This document shows, one piece after another, positions 50,401-60,355 of a stretch of 64,000 nucleotides of DNA. The notes under the pieces were generated by a model. The model was not told where the DNA came from. It did no database searches and saw only the letters and a program-made list of their open reading frames with translations. The position numbers were made by a program, and so were the translations under genes. Every line of letters begins with the position of its first letter. Within the stretch, counting starts at the first letter, position 1. The stretch is from positions 1-64,000 of the forward strand of contig NZ_BMRF01000013.1 of assembly GCF_014648495.1 (NCBI RefSeq). Direction: 5' to 3'. This DNA is from Actinomadura cremea. Its GTDB lineage: Bacteria > Actinomycetota > Actinomycetes > Streptosporangiales > Streptosporangiaceae.

Positions 50401-53400
50401 TCACCCGACCGCCTCCGCGTCCGCGGTCAGGTGGACGAGGTCGGCCAGTACCTCGGAGACGATCCCGGGGTCCAGGTCGCCGAGGCGGAGGGACGTGGGC
50501 CGGTCCGGCTTGTAGCGGTCGGGCCAGGCGGTGAGCCGGACGTCGGCGAGGCTCTCGGCGCCGCCGGGCATCTCCCGGTCGCCGACGGTGAGGCCGAAGT
50601 CGTAGGTGAGGACCACGTACCGGCCGGAGGCGACCCGGCGGGAGATCCACCACTCGATGCCGGCGTCCATCCGCGGGCCGCGCTCCCATCCGCGCCGCGT
50701 CAGGCCCAGGAGGTCGGTGACCGCGACCCGCACGCCCTCGAAGCGCGCCAACCGCCCGCCGTCGCGCTCGTCGCCGGTGAGGGTGTGGACGGGTCGGGCG
50801 AGCTGCTCGAAGGGTTGCAGGATCCCGTAGTCGGCGAACACCTCCGCCCACGCCTTCACCCCGTCCCCGAGGTGAGCGGGATGGGCGACGCGGACCTGCG
50901 CTGTGGCGGGCAGGGAGACGGTGGCGTCGGCGGCGTCCGCGAACGTCCCGTCCTCGGCCACGCGGAACGCCGAACCGTCGTCGGCGAGCCACACCAGGCG
51001 GCGGACCAGGTGGCCGACGAGCGGGTGGGCGACGAGGTACTCGCGGAACTCGCCGACCGGCCGGTGGCGGCCCGCGACCATGGCCGACTCGAAACGGGCG
51101 AGCTGGTCGGTCGCGACCGTCCGCACGTCCTTCTTCAGGCCCGCGAACCGCTTGTGGGCGGCGGGCGCCAACTCCGGGTCGTCGTTCGCGCCCGGCTTCG
51201 GAAGGGACTTGCGCTGCTCGCCGTCCTCGCCGGCGATCGTCGGCCTGAGGGCCTCGTCGAACCCGATGGTGAAACGGCGCGGGCCGTAGTCGAGCGTGAG
51301 CGTGCCGGACGCGTCCAGGCCGAAGTCGGGGACGAGCCGGTCCGCGAGCTGCTCGGCGGTCAGTTCCAGCTCGTCCGCGAGCCGCTCGATCCTCTCCTGG
51401 GCCCGCGCCTTGATCCCCTTGAACTTCACCCGCTGCGAGATCGAGTGCAGGTGCATGAGCGCCGTGTCGGTGCCGATCGCGGCGAGGACGTCCAGTCCCG
51501 TCACCGCCTTGGCGTGGCCGCCCTGCCCCGGCCACGCCCGGATCACCGGGGTCAGGCGGCGGGCGGTGTCGTCGTCGCCGGTCAGCGCCAGCTGGGCGAG
51601 CGCCCAGTTCTCCGTGGCCGGAGCGCCGCACATCTCCCACCAGCGGAACAGCGCCCATCCGAACTCGGCGAGGGACGCCGGGTCGCACAGGTCGCGGACG
51701 ATCCGGACGCCCGCGTACACCTCGTCCACGGTCGACATCGCCAGCATCGTGACGACGTGCGCGGCGGCGCCGTCCGGGAGCGCGTGCGCCCGGTCGCGCA
51801 GGAGGAGTTGCGGAAGCGCCCGGACCTGGACCCACTCGACGTCCGGCATCTGCTCGGGCAGCCGGTCGAGCGGATCGGTCGCGAGCAGGGCCTCGATCGC
51901 GGCGGCGGCCGTGTCGCCGTGGACGCGCACCGCGTCGACGACCGCGTCCGGGCCGTGCCGGTCGGCGATGAACCGGAGCGCGGCCTCGGCGGCGCGGCGG
52001 GCCGGACCCGCCCTGCCCAGCGCGTCGGGGACGAGCGCGGGCGCCGCCGAGGCGCCGTGGCGGACGAACCAGGCCCGTGCCGTCCCGCGCAGCCGCCTCC
52101 GCCCGAGCGAGTCCGCCATCAGGCACGCGATCTCGTCACCGAGCAGCGGCAACAGGTACTGCGCGCAGCCGGACGGGTCTCGGCGCGCGGCGGACAGGAC
52201 GGCGTCGTGAACGGTCGACTCGAACCGCGCGACGAGCGGCGGGGCCCAGTCGTGCACGCTCCAGAGCTGCTCGGGCTCCCAGCCGTCCAGGAGGGGCGAC
52301 ACCAGGTCATCGGGGCCCTTGACGAGCAGGATGTCCTGTTCGTACTGGCCGATCCGCCCCTCCCCGAACCGCGCGGCGGCATCGGCGAAGTCGAACCCCT
52401 CGAGGCGTCCGCGCCACCGCTCGGCGTCCCGCGACCACTCCTCGCGCTCGCCCGGCGCCCAGACGACCGTCCGCGCACCGGGCGCCGACAGGCCCTTGAC
52501 GACGACCGGCTCGGCCGCGGCGCGGGTACGGGCCCACGGGGGCTCGGTCAGCAGCGGCGGCAGGTCCGGGGCGGCCGGGAGGCGGTTGTTCGCGTCGAGG
52601 AGCTCCCGGACCACCGTCCGCGCAGCGGCGGGCAGGACCGGGAGCAGGGACTCGGCGATCTCCGGGTGGGCGCGGACGTGCGCGGACAGCAGGTCGGCGG
52701 CCTGGGGCGCCGCGGACTCCGGCAGCAGCCGCATCGCCCGGACCGGGTACCGGCGGGCGGCCGCGATCACGGCCGGCGGGATCGCGGGACGGTCGATCCG
52801 CTCGACGAGCGCCCGGAACGCCTCGTCCAGGGGAAAGGCCGCGACGAGGTCCAGATGCGCGCGGAGCGCCTCGGACGCGGGGTCCCGGCTGTCGGCGACG
52901 GCGAGGAGGAGGGGAAGGACGGGCTCGACGCCGACGCCGTCGATCAGCGTCACGAGCGCGGCGTGGGCGCGGTCGTGGCCGCTGAGCCGGACGCCGGCCG
53001 CGGCGGGCTGGTGCGGCCGGCCGAGCGAGCAGACCAGCATCTCCCAGGCCGGGTCGAAGGGGCCTTCGGCCCCGCCGGGGTCCGCGCAGAGTTCCTCGAC
53101 CCAGTCCTCGCGGGTCGGCGCCAGGTAGGCGGCGACCGCCCGCTGGAGCCGGTGGCCGCGGTGCTCCGCGATCCCGGCGACCGCCTCGCCGTACACGTCC
53201 TCGGGGGCGGCGGCGAGGAGGGCGCGCAGCCGCTTCGCGGTCTGCGGGGCCAGCCACCACTCCCGGCCCACCCGGCTCCGCCACCGGACGCCCGTCCACC
53301 GCAACCGCTTCCGGTGATGCGCGAGGTCGCTCAGCGTCGAGCCGACGTACTCGTACTCGGTCTCGATCCCGCCCAGCGCCGTGAACGCGGCGGCGGCGAA

Positions 53401-53745
53401 CGCGACGCCGTGGTCGACGACCCAGGCGTCCACGAACGAACGCGCGTCCTTGCTTCCGAACTCCGTCCTGTTCAGCTCGGCGACGATGTGCGCGACCGCC
53501 GCCGCACCGAGCGGCTCCGGGGCGCCGCGCAGGTGCGCGCGGGCGACCGCGGCGACGTCGGGCGCGGTGCCGGGGAGGGCGAGGACGCCCTCGACGTCCT
53601 GGCGGACCTCGGCCACGAGGCCCCGCACGCGTTCGGCGGCGGCCCGGTCGGGCGCGGGCGCCGCGGGCACGTCCGGCCGGTCGCGGCGCGGGTGCCGGGC
53701 ACGCCGCCAGGCGTCCGGCCAGACCAGCGTGTTCTCGTCGGTCAT
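50401..53745 (-). CDS. DUF4132 paralogue d, full length
   Basis: 1114 residues. Head MTDENTLVWPDAWRRARHPRR; copy-specific patch around residues 125-168 (TEYEYVGSTLSDLAHHR, WRSRVGREWWLAP); LPPLLTEPPWAR; VVWAPGEREEW; conserved half with LDYGPRRFTIGFDEALRP and ADYGILQPFEQLARPVHTL (Gly for the usual Glu in DYEI). The C-terminal end is LGDLDPGIVSEVLADLVHL. The ATG at 53745 overlaps the copy e stop as ATGA. It has no membrane or signal sequence and probably acts in the cytosol. Confidence 0.88.
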   Translation of the reverse strand: MTDENTLVWPDAWRRARHPRRDRPDVPAAPAPDRAAAERVRGLVAEVRQDVEGVLALPGTAPDVAAVARAHLRGAPEPLGAAAVAHIVAELNRTEFGSKDARSFVDAWVVDHGVAFAAAAFTALGGIETEYEYVGSTLSDLAHHRKRLRWTGVRWRSRVGREWWLAPQTAKRLRALLAAAPEDVYGEAVAGIAEHRGHRLQRAVAAYLAPTREDWVEELCADPGGAEGPFDPAWEMLVCSLGRPHQPAAAGVRLSGHDRAHAALVTLIDGVGVEPVLPLLLAVADSRDPASEALRAHLDLVAAFPLDEAFRALVERIDRPAIPPAVIAAARRYPVRAMRLLPESAAPQAADLLSAHVRAHPEIAESLLPVLPAAARTVVRELLDANNRLPAAPDLPPLLTEPPWARTRAAAEPVVVKGLSAPGARTVVWAPGEREEWSRDAERWRGRLEGFDFADAAARFGEGRIGQYEQDILLVKGPDDLVSPLLDGWEPEQLWSVHDWAPPLVARFESTVHDAVLSAARRDPSGCAQYLLPLLGDEIACLMADSLGRRRLRGTARAWFVRHGASAAPALVPDALGRAGPARRAAEAALRFIADRHGPDAVVDAVRVHGDTAAAAIEALLATDPLDRLPEQMPDVEWVQVRALPQLLLRDRAHALPDGAAAHVVTMLAMSTVDEVYAGVRIVRDLCDPASLAEFGWALFRWWEMCGAPATENWALAQLALTGDDDTARRLTPVIRAWPGQGGHAKAVTGLDVLAAIGTDTALMHLHSISQRVKFKGIKARAQERIERLADELELTAEQLADRLVPDFGLDASGTLTLDYGPRRFTIGFDEALRPTIAGEDGEQRKSLPKPGANDDPELAPAAHKRFAGLKKDVRTVATDQLARFESAMVAGRHRPVGEFREYLVAHPLVGHLVRRLVWLADDGSAFRVAEDGTFADAADATVSLPATAQVRVAHPAHLGDGVKAWAEVFADYGILQPFEQLARPVHTLTGDERDGGRLARFEGVRVAVTDLLGLTRRGWERGPRMDAGIEWWISRRVASGRYVVLTYDFGLTVGDREMPGGAESLADVRLTAWPDRYKPDRPTSLRLGDLDPGIVSEVLADLVHLTADAEAVG

Positions 53746-56700
53746 CGGGGCGTTCCGTCGGTCGTGGAGGTCAGGCGGACCAGGTCGGCGAGGACCTCGG
53801 AGACGGTGACGGGGTCGAGGTCGCCGAAGCGGAGGTCCGGCTCGGCGCTGCCCTTCGGGTACTCGTAGGAGTGCTGGGCGACCCGGACGTCGATGAGGGT
53901 CTGGTCGCCCATCTCGTAGAGGTCGCCGATGCGCATGCCGGGGTCGATGGTGAGAACGAGGTGCCGGTCCTCGGGAAGCGGCCGGGAGATCCACCGCTCC
54001 AGGCCGACCTCCATCGGCGCCCCGCGCTCCCAGCCGCGCCCGGTCAGGGCGAGGAGGTCGGCGACCGCCACCCGCACCCCCTCGAAGCGCGCGAGCCGCC
54101 CGGCGTCGCGCTCGCCGTCGGTGAGGGTACGGACGGGGCGGGCGAGCTGCTCGAACGGCTGCAGGATCTCGTAGTCGGCGAACAGGCCCGCCCAGGCGGG
54201 CAGGGCGTCGCCCAGGTCGGCGGGGTGGGCGACGAGAACGGCGGCGTCCTCGGCCACGGTGACGGTCTCGTCGGCGGCGTCCGCGAACGTCCCGTCCTCG
54301 GCGACGCGGAACGCCGGGCCGTCCTCGGCCCGCCAGACCAGGCGGCGGACCAGGTGGCCGGCGAGCGGGTGGGCGACGAGGTACTCGCGGAACTCGGCGA
54401 CCGGCCACCGGCGCCGGGACACCATCGCCGACTCCAGCCGGCCGATCCGGTCGGACGCCACCGCCCGCACGTCCTTCTTCAGGCCCGCGAACCGCTTGTA
54501 GGCGGCGGGCGCCAGCTCCGGATCGTCGTTCGCGCCCGGCCTCGGAAGCGACTTGCGCGGCTTGCCGTCCTCGTCGGCGACCGTGGGCCGCAGCAGCTCG
54601 TCGAATCCGACCACGAACCGGCGCGGACCGTAGTCGAGCGTGAGGGAGCCGTCGGCGTCCAGCCCGAAGTCGGGGACGAGCCGGTCCGCGAGCTGCTCGG
54701 CGGTCAGTTCGAGTTCCGCCGCGAGCTCCTCGATCTTCTCCTGCGCCCGCGCCTTCAGCCCCTTGAACCTCACCCGCTGCGAGATCGAGTGCAGGTGCGT
54801 CAGGGCCGTGTCGGTGCCGACCGCGGCGAGGACGTCCAGGCCGGTGACGGCCTTGGCGTGGCCGCCGTCCCCCGGCCACGCCCGGATCACCGGGGCGAAA
54901 CGCCGCACCGTCTCGTCGTCGCCCGTCAGCGCGAGCTGCGTGAGCGCCCAGTTCTCCTTGGACGGCGCGCCGGCGAACTCCCACCGGCGGAACAGCGCCC
55001 ACCCGAACTCGGCCAGCGAGGCCGGATCGCACAGCTCACGGACGACCCGCACGCCGGCGTACACGTCGCCGAGCCTGGACATCGCCAGCATCGTCAGCAC
55101 GTGCCGGACGGCGCCGTCCGGCAGGGCGTGCCTCTTGTCACGCAGCAGGATCTGCGGGAGGACGCCGAGGTCGACCCAGTCGACGGCCGGGACCTTCTTG
55201 GGCAGGTCGTCGAGGGGGTCGGCGGCGAGCAGGGTCCCGACGGCGGCGGCGGCCTTGTCGCCGTGCACCCGGGCGGCCGCGACGATCGCGTCCGGGCCGT
55301 GCTGCTCGGCGATGAGCCGCAGGGCGTGCTCGGCGGCGCGGCGGGCGGGGCCCGCCTTGCCGACGGCGTCCGGGACCAGGGCCGGAGCGGCGGCGACGCC
55401 GTGCCGGCCGAACCACGCGCGGGCCGACTTCCCCGCGGTCTTGAGGCGGACGAGCCAGTCGGCCATCATCCGGGCGATCTCATCGGTGAGCAGCGGCAGC
55501 GCGTAGTGCCCGAAGCGGGCCGGGTCACGGCGGGCGACGGACAGGAGGGGGTCGCAGGCGTCCAGCTCGAAGCGGGCGACGAGCGACGGCAGCCACTCGG
55601 ACACCTCCCAGAGCCTGGCGGGTTCCCAGCCCTTCAGAAGCGGGCGCGCCAGATCCTCGGGGCCGGCGAGGAGCAGGATCTCCAGGCCGTAGGACCAGTT
55701 GCTGGTGCCCGCCACGATCTTCGCGGCCTCCTCGGCGTCCATCTCGCCGCCCCGCCGGGTCCAATGGCCCGGCAGGAGCGCCGCCCAGTCGTCGCGTTCG
55801 CCGGGCGCCCAGGCGACCTCGCGCGTGCCGGGTGCGGGCAGGTCCTTGATGACGACCTGCTTCGTCCTGGCTCCGGTCCGCGTCCACGGCGGCTCGGTCA
55901 GCAGCGGCGGCAGGCCGGCGGGCGCCGGAAGCCGGTCGAGCATCGTCCGGATCCTCGCCCGCCGTCCGGCCGGAAGATCGCGCGCGACCTCCTCGGCGAC
56001 GGCCGGGTTCGCGCGGACGTGCTCGGACAGCACATCGGCGGCCGGCCGCGCCGTGGAGGCCGACAGCAGCCGCACCGCACGGGCGGGGAAGCGGTCGGCG
56101 GCGGCCCGCAGGGCGTCGAGGACGTGGGGGCGGCGGGCCTTGGTGACGAGGGCCTGGAACGCCTCGTCCACGGGCAGCACGGCGAGGAACTCGAGAGGGA
56201 TCTGGTAGCCGTTCGATCCGTCGTACAGGGCCCCGGCCAGCAGCGGCACGACGGGCTCGGGACCGAGGCCGTCGATCAGCGACGCGACGACGTCGCGCCC
56301 GTACGTCCGGTCGCTCCGCCTGCCCATCGCCTCGAGCTGGTGCGGACGGCCGAACGCGCAGAACAGCATCCACTCCTCGGAGTGGGCGAAGCGCTCCGGG
56401 AGGCCGGGGGTGTTCGCGCACAGGTCCTCGAGCCAGTCCTCGCGGGTCGGCACGAGGTAGGAGGCGAGCGCCCGCTGCCAGTCGTGGCCGCGGGCGCCCT
56501 CCAGGCGCTCGGCGGCCTCGGCGTACACGTCGTCGGGGGCGGCGGCGAGGCGGGCGCGCAGCGACCGGGCGACCTCCTTCGTGAACCCCCAGCCCCGGTA
56601 GGTCTCGCCGTGCCGCCGGTGGCGGGGCCCGTACACGCCGAGATGCGCCGGGGCCGCGCCCACGAGCCCGGCCCGTTCGGTGAACGCGTGCGCGGCGAAC

Positions 56701-57050
56701 GCGATGCCGTACTCCGCGACCAAGGCCTCGGGGAACAGCCGGTCCGGCGGGGGGCCGGGCGACTTCGCCAGCTCGCTCAGCCGTCCGGCGATGTGCGCGA
56801 TCGCCGCCGCGCCGAGCGGGTCCGGCTCGCCGCCCAGGTGCGCGCGGGCGGCCGCGGCGACGTCGGGCGCGGTGCCCGAGCCGTCGAGGACGGCCTCGAC
56901 GTCGTCGCGGAAATCGGCCACGAGGGCCCGCACGCGCTCGGGGGCGGTCTCGTCCGGCGCGGGCGGCTCCGGGACGTGCGATCCGCCGCGGCGCGGGTGC
57001 AGCGCGTCCAGCCAGGCGTCCGGCATGATCAGCACGTTCTCGTCGGTCAT
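53742..57050 (-). CDS. DUF4132 paralogue e, full length
   Basis: 1102 residues. Head MTDENVLIMPDAWLDALHPRR; copy-specific patch near residues 126-157 (APAHLGVYGPRHRRHGET); LPPLLTEPPWTRTG; VAWAPGERDDW; C-terminal half with LDYGPRRFVVGFDELLRP, LVRRLVWRAEDG, ADYEILQPFEQLARPVRTL and the ending FGDLDPVTVSEVLADLVRLT. ATGA overlap with both neighbours. Its N-terminal region resembles copy g (ADVLSEHVRANPAVAEEVARDLP) more than copies c, d and f, suggesting two subfamilies within the array. Confidence 0.88.
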   Translation of the reverse strand: MTDENVLIMPDAWLDALHPRRGGSHVPEPPAPDETAPERVRALVADFRDDVEAVLDGSGTAPDVAAAARAHLGGEPDPLGAAAIAHIAGRLSELAKSPGPPPDRLFPEALVAEYGIAFAAHAFTERAGLVGAAPAHLGVYGPRHRRHGETYRGWGFTKEVARSLRARLAAAPDDVYAEAAERLEGARGHDWQRALASYLVPTREDWLEDLCANTPGLPERFAHSEEWMLFCAFGRPHQLEAMGRRSDRTYGRDVVASLIDGLGPEPVVPLLAGALYDGSNGYQIPLEFLAVLPVDEAFQALVTKARRPHVLDALRAAADRFPARAVRLLSASTARPAADVLSEHVRANPAVAEEVARDLPAGRRARIRTMLDRLPAPAGLPPLLTEPPWTRTGARTKQVVIKDLPAPGTREVAWAPGERDDWAALLPGHWTRRGGEMDAEEAAKIVAGTSNWSYGLEILLLAGPEDLARPLLKGWEPARLWEVSEWLPSLVARFELDACDPLLSVARRDPARFGHYALPLLTDEIARMMADWLVRLKTAGKSARAWFGRHGVAAAPALVPDAVGKAGPARRAAEHALRLIAEQHGPDAIVAAARVHGDKAAAAVGTLLAADPLDDLPKKVPAVDWVDLGVLPQILLRDKRHALPDGAVRHVLTMLAMSRLGDVYAGVRVVRELCDPASLAEFGWALFRRWEFAGAPSKENWALTQLALTGDDETVRRFAPVIRAWPGDGGHAKAVTGLDVLAAVGTDTALTHLHSISQRVRFKGLKARAQEKIEELAAELELTAEQLADRLVPDFGLDADGSLTLDYGPRRFVVGFDELLRPTVADEDGKPRKSLPRPGANDDPELAPAAYKRFAGLKKDVRAVASDRIGRLESAMVSRRRWPVAEFREYLVAHPLAGHLVRRLVWRAEDGPAFRVAEDGTFADAADETVTVAEDAAVLVAHPADLGDALPAWAGLFADYEILQPFEQLARPVRTLTDGERDAGRLARFEGVRVAVADLLALTGRGWERGAPMEVGLERWISRPLPEDRHLVLTIDPGMRIGDLYEMGDQTLIDVRVAQHSYEYPKGSAEPDLRFGDLDPVTVSEVLADLVRLTSTTDGTPR

Positions 57051-60000
57051 CGGGTCGCCTCCGCGGCGGTGACGTGGACGAGGTCGGCGAGCATCTCCGA
57101 GACGAGCACGGGGTCGAGGTCGCGTGTGGAACCGGAGCCGTCGGTCATCCGGACCGTGGCGAAGGTCTGGTCGCCGGCCTCGTGGACGTCGCCGACGGTG
57201 ATGCCGGGGTTGAGGTCGATGGACACGGCGCAACCGGGCTCGACCCGGCCGAACTCCTGCTCGATGCCCGCGTCCATCGGTGCGCCGCGCTCCCAGCCGC
57301 GCCGGGTGAGGGCGAGGAGGGCGCCGACGTCGACCGGCCGGTTCTCGAACCGGGTCAGGCGGCCGCTCGCGCGCTCCTCGTCGGTGAGGGTGTGGACGGG
57401 ACGGGCGAGCTGCTCGAACGGCTGCAGGATCTCGTAGTCGGCGAACACCTCCGACCACGCCTTCACCTCGCCGTCCAGGTGGACCGGGTGGGCGAGGCGG
57501 ATCTCGGCGGTGTCGGGGACGGCGGCCGTGTCGTCGGACGAGTCGGCGAACGTGCCGTCCTCGGCGACGCGGAACGCCGGGCCGTCCACGACCTGCCAGA
57601 CCAGGCGGCGGACCAGGTGACCGATGAGCGGATGCCCGGCGAGGTGCTCGCGGAACTCGGCGGCGGACCTCCGGCGGCCGGTGACCATGTCCCGTTCGAG
57701 GCGGGCGAGCTGGTCGGTCGCCACCGTGCGGACGTCCTTCTTGAGGCCCGAGAACCTCTTATAGGCGTCGGGGGCCAGGTGCGGGTCGTCCTTGGCGCCC
57801 GGCTTCGGCGGCGACTTGCGGGGCCTGCCGTCCGCGCCGGTGACCGTCGGCCTGAGCAGCTCGTCGAAACCGATGACGAACCGGCGCGGACCGTAGTCGA
57901 GCGTGAGGGTTCCGGACGCGTCCAGTCCGAAGTCGGGGACGAGCCGGTCCGCGAACTGCTCGGCGGTCAGTTCGAGCTCGGCGGCCACCTCCTGGACCTT
58001 CTCCTGGGCGCGGGCCTTGAGGGCTTTGGACTTCACCCGCCGCGAGATGGAGTGCAGGTGCATCAGCGCCGTCTCCGTGCCGACGGCGGCGAGGACCTCC
58101 AGGCCCGTCACCGCCTTGGCCTGCCCGCCGTCGCCCGGCCACGCCCGGATCACCGGCGTCAGGCGGCGCACCGTCTCGTCGTCGCCGGTCAGCGCGAGCT
58201 GGGTGAGGCCCCAGCCGTCCTTGGCGAGGGCGCCGCACGTCTCCCACCACCGGAACAGCGCCCAGCCGAACTCCGCGAGGGACGCCGGGTCGCACAGGTC
58301 GCGGACGATCCGGACGCCCGCGTACGCGTCGCCGGGCTTCGACATCGCCAGCATGGTCAGGACGTGCCCGGCCGCCTCGTCCGGGAGCGCGTGCGCGCGG
58401 TCGCGCAGGAGGATCTGCGGGAGCGTGCGCGGGTCCGCCCATTCGACGGACGGGATGTTCTTGGGCAGGTCCTCCAGGGGATCGGCGGACAGCAGCGCCC
58501 CGATCGCGGCGGCGGCCCCGTCCCCGTGGACGCGCGCCGCCTCGACGATCGCGTCCGGGCCCGCCCGGTCGGCGATGAGGCGCAGGGCGGCCTCGGCGGC
58601 GCGGCGGGCGGGGCCGGCCTTGCCGAGCGCGTCCGGGATCAGCGCGGGCGCGGCGGCGGTGCCGTGCCGGCGGAACCAGGCGCGGGCCGTCCGGCCCCCG
58701 GCCTTGAGGCGGACGAGCCACTCGGCCATCGTCCGCGCGATCTCGTCGGTGCGCAGCGGCAGCAGGTACTGCCCGAGGGAGGCCGGCTTGTGGCGGGCGA
58801 GGGACAGGGCGGGGTCGCGGGCGTCCAGTCCGTGGCGCGCCACGAGCGCCGGGAGCCACTCGTGCACCTCGTACAGGTCGTTGTAGGAGTCGCCCGGTCC
58901 CCACCCCTTCAGCAGCGGGCGCACCAGGTCTTCGGGCCCCTTGAGGAGCAGGGTGTTGCGGATGGCGGGCGCTTCGTGCCCTCCCGCCTCGATGTTCGCC
59001 GCCCGTGCGGCGAAGTCCATCCCGGCCGCGCGCAGCTTCCAGTGGCCGGACAGCCGGGCCGTCCAGGCATCGCGTTCGCCCGGCCCCCAGGCGACCGCGC
59101 GGGAGTCGGGCAGGGGCAGGTCCTCGATGACGACGCGCTCGCTCTTCGCACGGGCACGCGTCCACGGCGGCTCGGTCAGCAGCGGCGGCAGGTCCGTGGC
59201 GGACGGGACGCGCTCGTTCGCGGCGAGGATCTCCCGGATCGCCGCCCGCCGCTCGGCCGGGAGCGCGGGCGCGACCTCCGCGGCGATGCCGGGATGGGCG
59301 CGGACGTGCACGGACAGCAGTTCGGCGGCCCGGGGCCCCTCGGCCGCGGGCAGCAGCCGCATCGCACGGACCGGGAACCGGCGGGCGGCGTCCAGGAGCG
59401 CGGGCACGACCTCCGGCTCGCCGATCCGGTCGACGAGGGCCTGGAACGCCTCGTCCACCGGCAGCGCGGCGAGGAACCCCAGGGTCACCCGGATCTTGTC
59501 GGTGGAGGTGCGGTACCAGCCGTCCAGGGCCTCGATCAGCAGCGGCACGACCGCCTCGTGGCCGACGCCGTCGATCAGCGTCGCCACGACCTCGCGCTCG
59601 CACTCCAAGCCGAGCCGCAGGCCGAGCGCGGCGGGCTGGTGGGCGCGGCCGAGCGAGCAGAACGCCAGCCAGTCGACCCGGAACCGGCCGAACGGGATCT
59701 CGCCGGGGCGCGCCCACAGATCCTCGACCCAGTCCTCGCGGGTCGGCGCCAGGTACGCGGCGACGAGCTTCTGCAGCGGATTGCGGCGGGCGCCGGCGAG
59801 GGCCTCGACGGCCTCGGCGTAGGCGTCGTCGGGCGCGGCGGCGAGACGGGCGCGCAGCGACCGGAGCCCCGCACGGCCGAGCTCCCACTCGGTGCTCAGC
59901 TCCTCGGGGCCCCGATGACGGACGACGATCGGCTTGTCCCTCTCGTGGTACTGCGGAACGTCGGCCGTGATCGCGGCCCACTCCGCGACGGCGCGGGCGG

Positions 60001-60355
60001 CGAACGCGAGACCGTGGTCGGCGACCAGGGCATCGGTGAACAGCCGGTCGGGCGAGGGGGCGGACCACCTGCCCAGCCGGTTCAGCGGGGCGGTGACGAG
60101 CAGGACCGCCGCCGCGCCGAGCGGGTCGGGCCCGCCGCGCAGGTGGGCGCGCGCGGCGGCCGCGATGTCGGGCGGGGTGTCGGCGAGCCCGAGGGTCCCC
60201 TCGATGCCGTCGCGGACGGCGTCCACGAGCGAGCGCACGCGCTCGGCGGCGCCCTCGACGGGCTTGGGTGCCGCCGGGACGTCCGGGCGGTCGCGGCGCG
60301 GGTGCCTCGCACGCCGCCAGGCGTCCGGGATCACCAGGGTGTTCTCGTCGGTCAT
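57047..60355 (-). CDS. DUF4132 paralogue f, full length
   Basis: 1102 residues. Head MTDENTLVIPDAWRRARHPRR; copy-specific patch near residues 125-158 (VPQYHERDKPIVVRHRGPEE); LPPLLTEPPWTR near 392; VAWGPGERDAW near 423; LDYGPRRFVIGFDELLRP near 818; ADYEILQPFEQLARPVHTL near 973; ends with LDPVLVSEMLADLVHVT. The C-terminal tail is shorter than in copies d and e, as in copy g. ATGA overlaps with e and g show translational coupling. No catalytic motif is recognised. Confidence 0.88.
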   Translation of the reverse strand: MTDENTLVIPDAWRRARHPRRDRPDVPAAPKPVEGAAERVRSLVDAVRDGIEGTLGLADTPPDIAAAARAHLRGGPDPLGAAAVLLVTAPLNRLGRWSAPSPDRLFTDALVADHGLAFAARAVAEWAAITADVPQYHERDKPIVVRHRGPEELSTEWELGRAGLRSLRARLAAAPDDAYAEAVEALAGARRNPLQKLVAAYLAPTREDWVEDLWARPGEIPFGRFRVDWLAFCSLGRAHQPAALGLRLGLECEREVVATLIDGVGHEAVVPLLIEALDGWYRTSTDKIRVTLGFLAALPVDEAFQALVDRIGEPEVVPALLDAARRFPVRAMRLLPAAEGPRAAELLSVHVRAHPGIAAEVAPALPAERRAAIREILAANERVPSATDLPPLLTEPPWTRARAKSERVVIEDLPLPDSRAVAWGPGERDAWTARLSGHWKLRAAGMDFAARAANIEAGGHEAPAIRNTLLLKGPEDLVRPLLKGWGPGDSYNDLYEVHEWLPALVARHGLDARDPALSLARHKPASLGQYLLPLRTDEIARTMAEWLVRLKAGGRTARAWFRRHGTAAAPALIPDALGKAGPARRAAEAALRLIADRAGPDAIVEAARVHGDGAAAAIGALLSADPLEDLPKNIPSVEWADPRTLPQILLRDRAHALPDEAAGHVLTMLAMSKPGDAYAGVRIVRDLCDPASLAEFGWALFRWWETCGALAKDGWGLTQLALTGDDETVRRLTPVIRAWPGDGGQAKAVTGLEVLAAVGTETALMHLHSISRRVKSKALKARAQEKVQEVAAELELTAEQFADRLVPDFGLDASGTLTLDYGPRRFVIGFDELLRPTVTGADGRPRKSPPKPGAKDDPHLAPDAYKRFSGLKKDVRTVATDQLARLERDMVTGRRRSAAEFREHLAGHPLIGHLVRRLVWQVVDGPAFRVAEDGTFADSSDDTAAVPDTAEIRLAHPVHLDGEVKAWSEVFADYEILQPFEQLARPVHTLTDEERASGRLTRFENRPVDVGALLALTRRGWERGAPMDAGIEQEFGRVEPGCAVSIDLNPGITVGDVHEAGDQTFATVRMTDGSGSTRDLDPVLVSEMLADLVHVTAAEATR

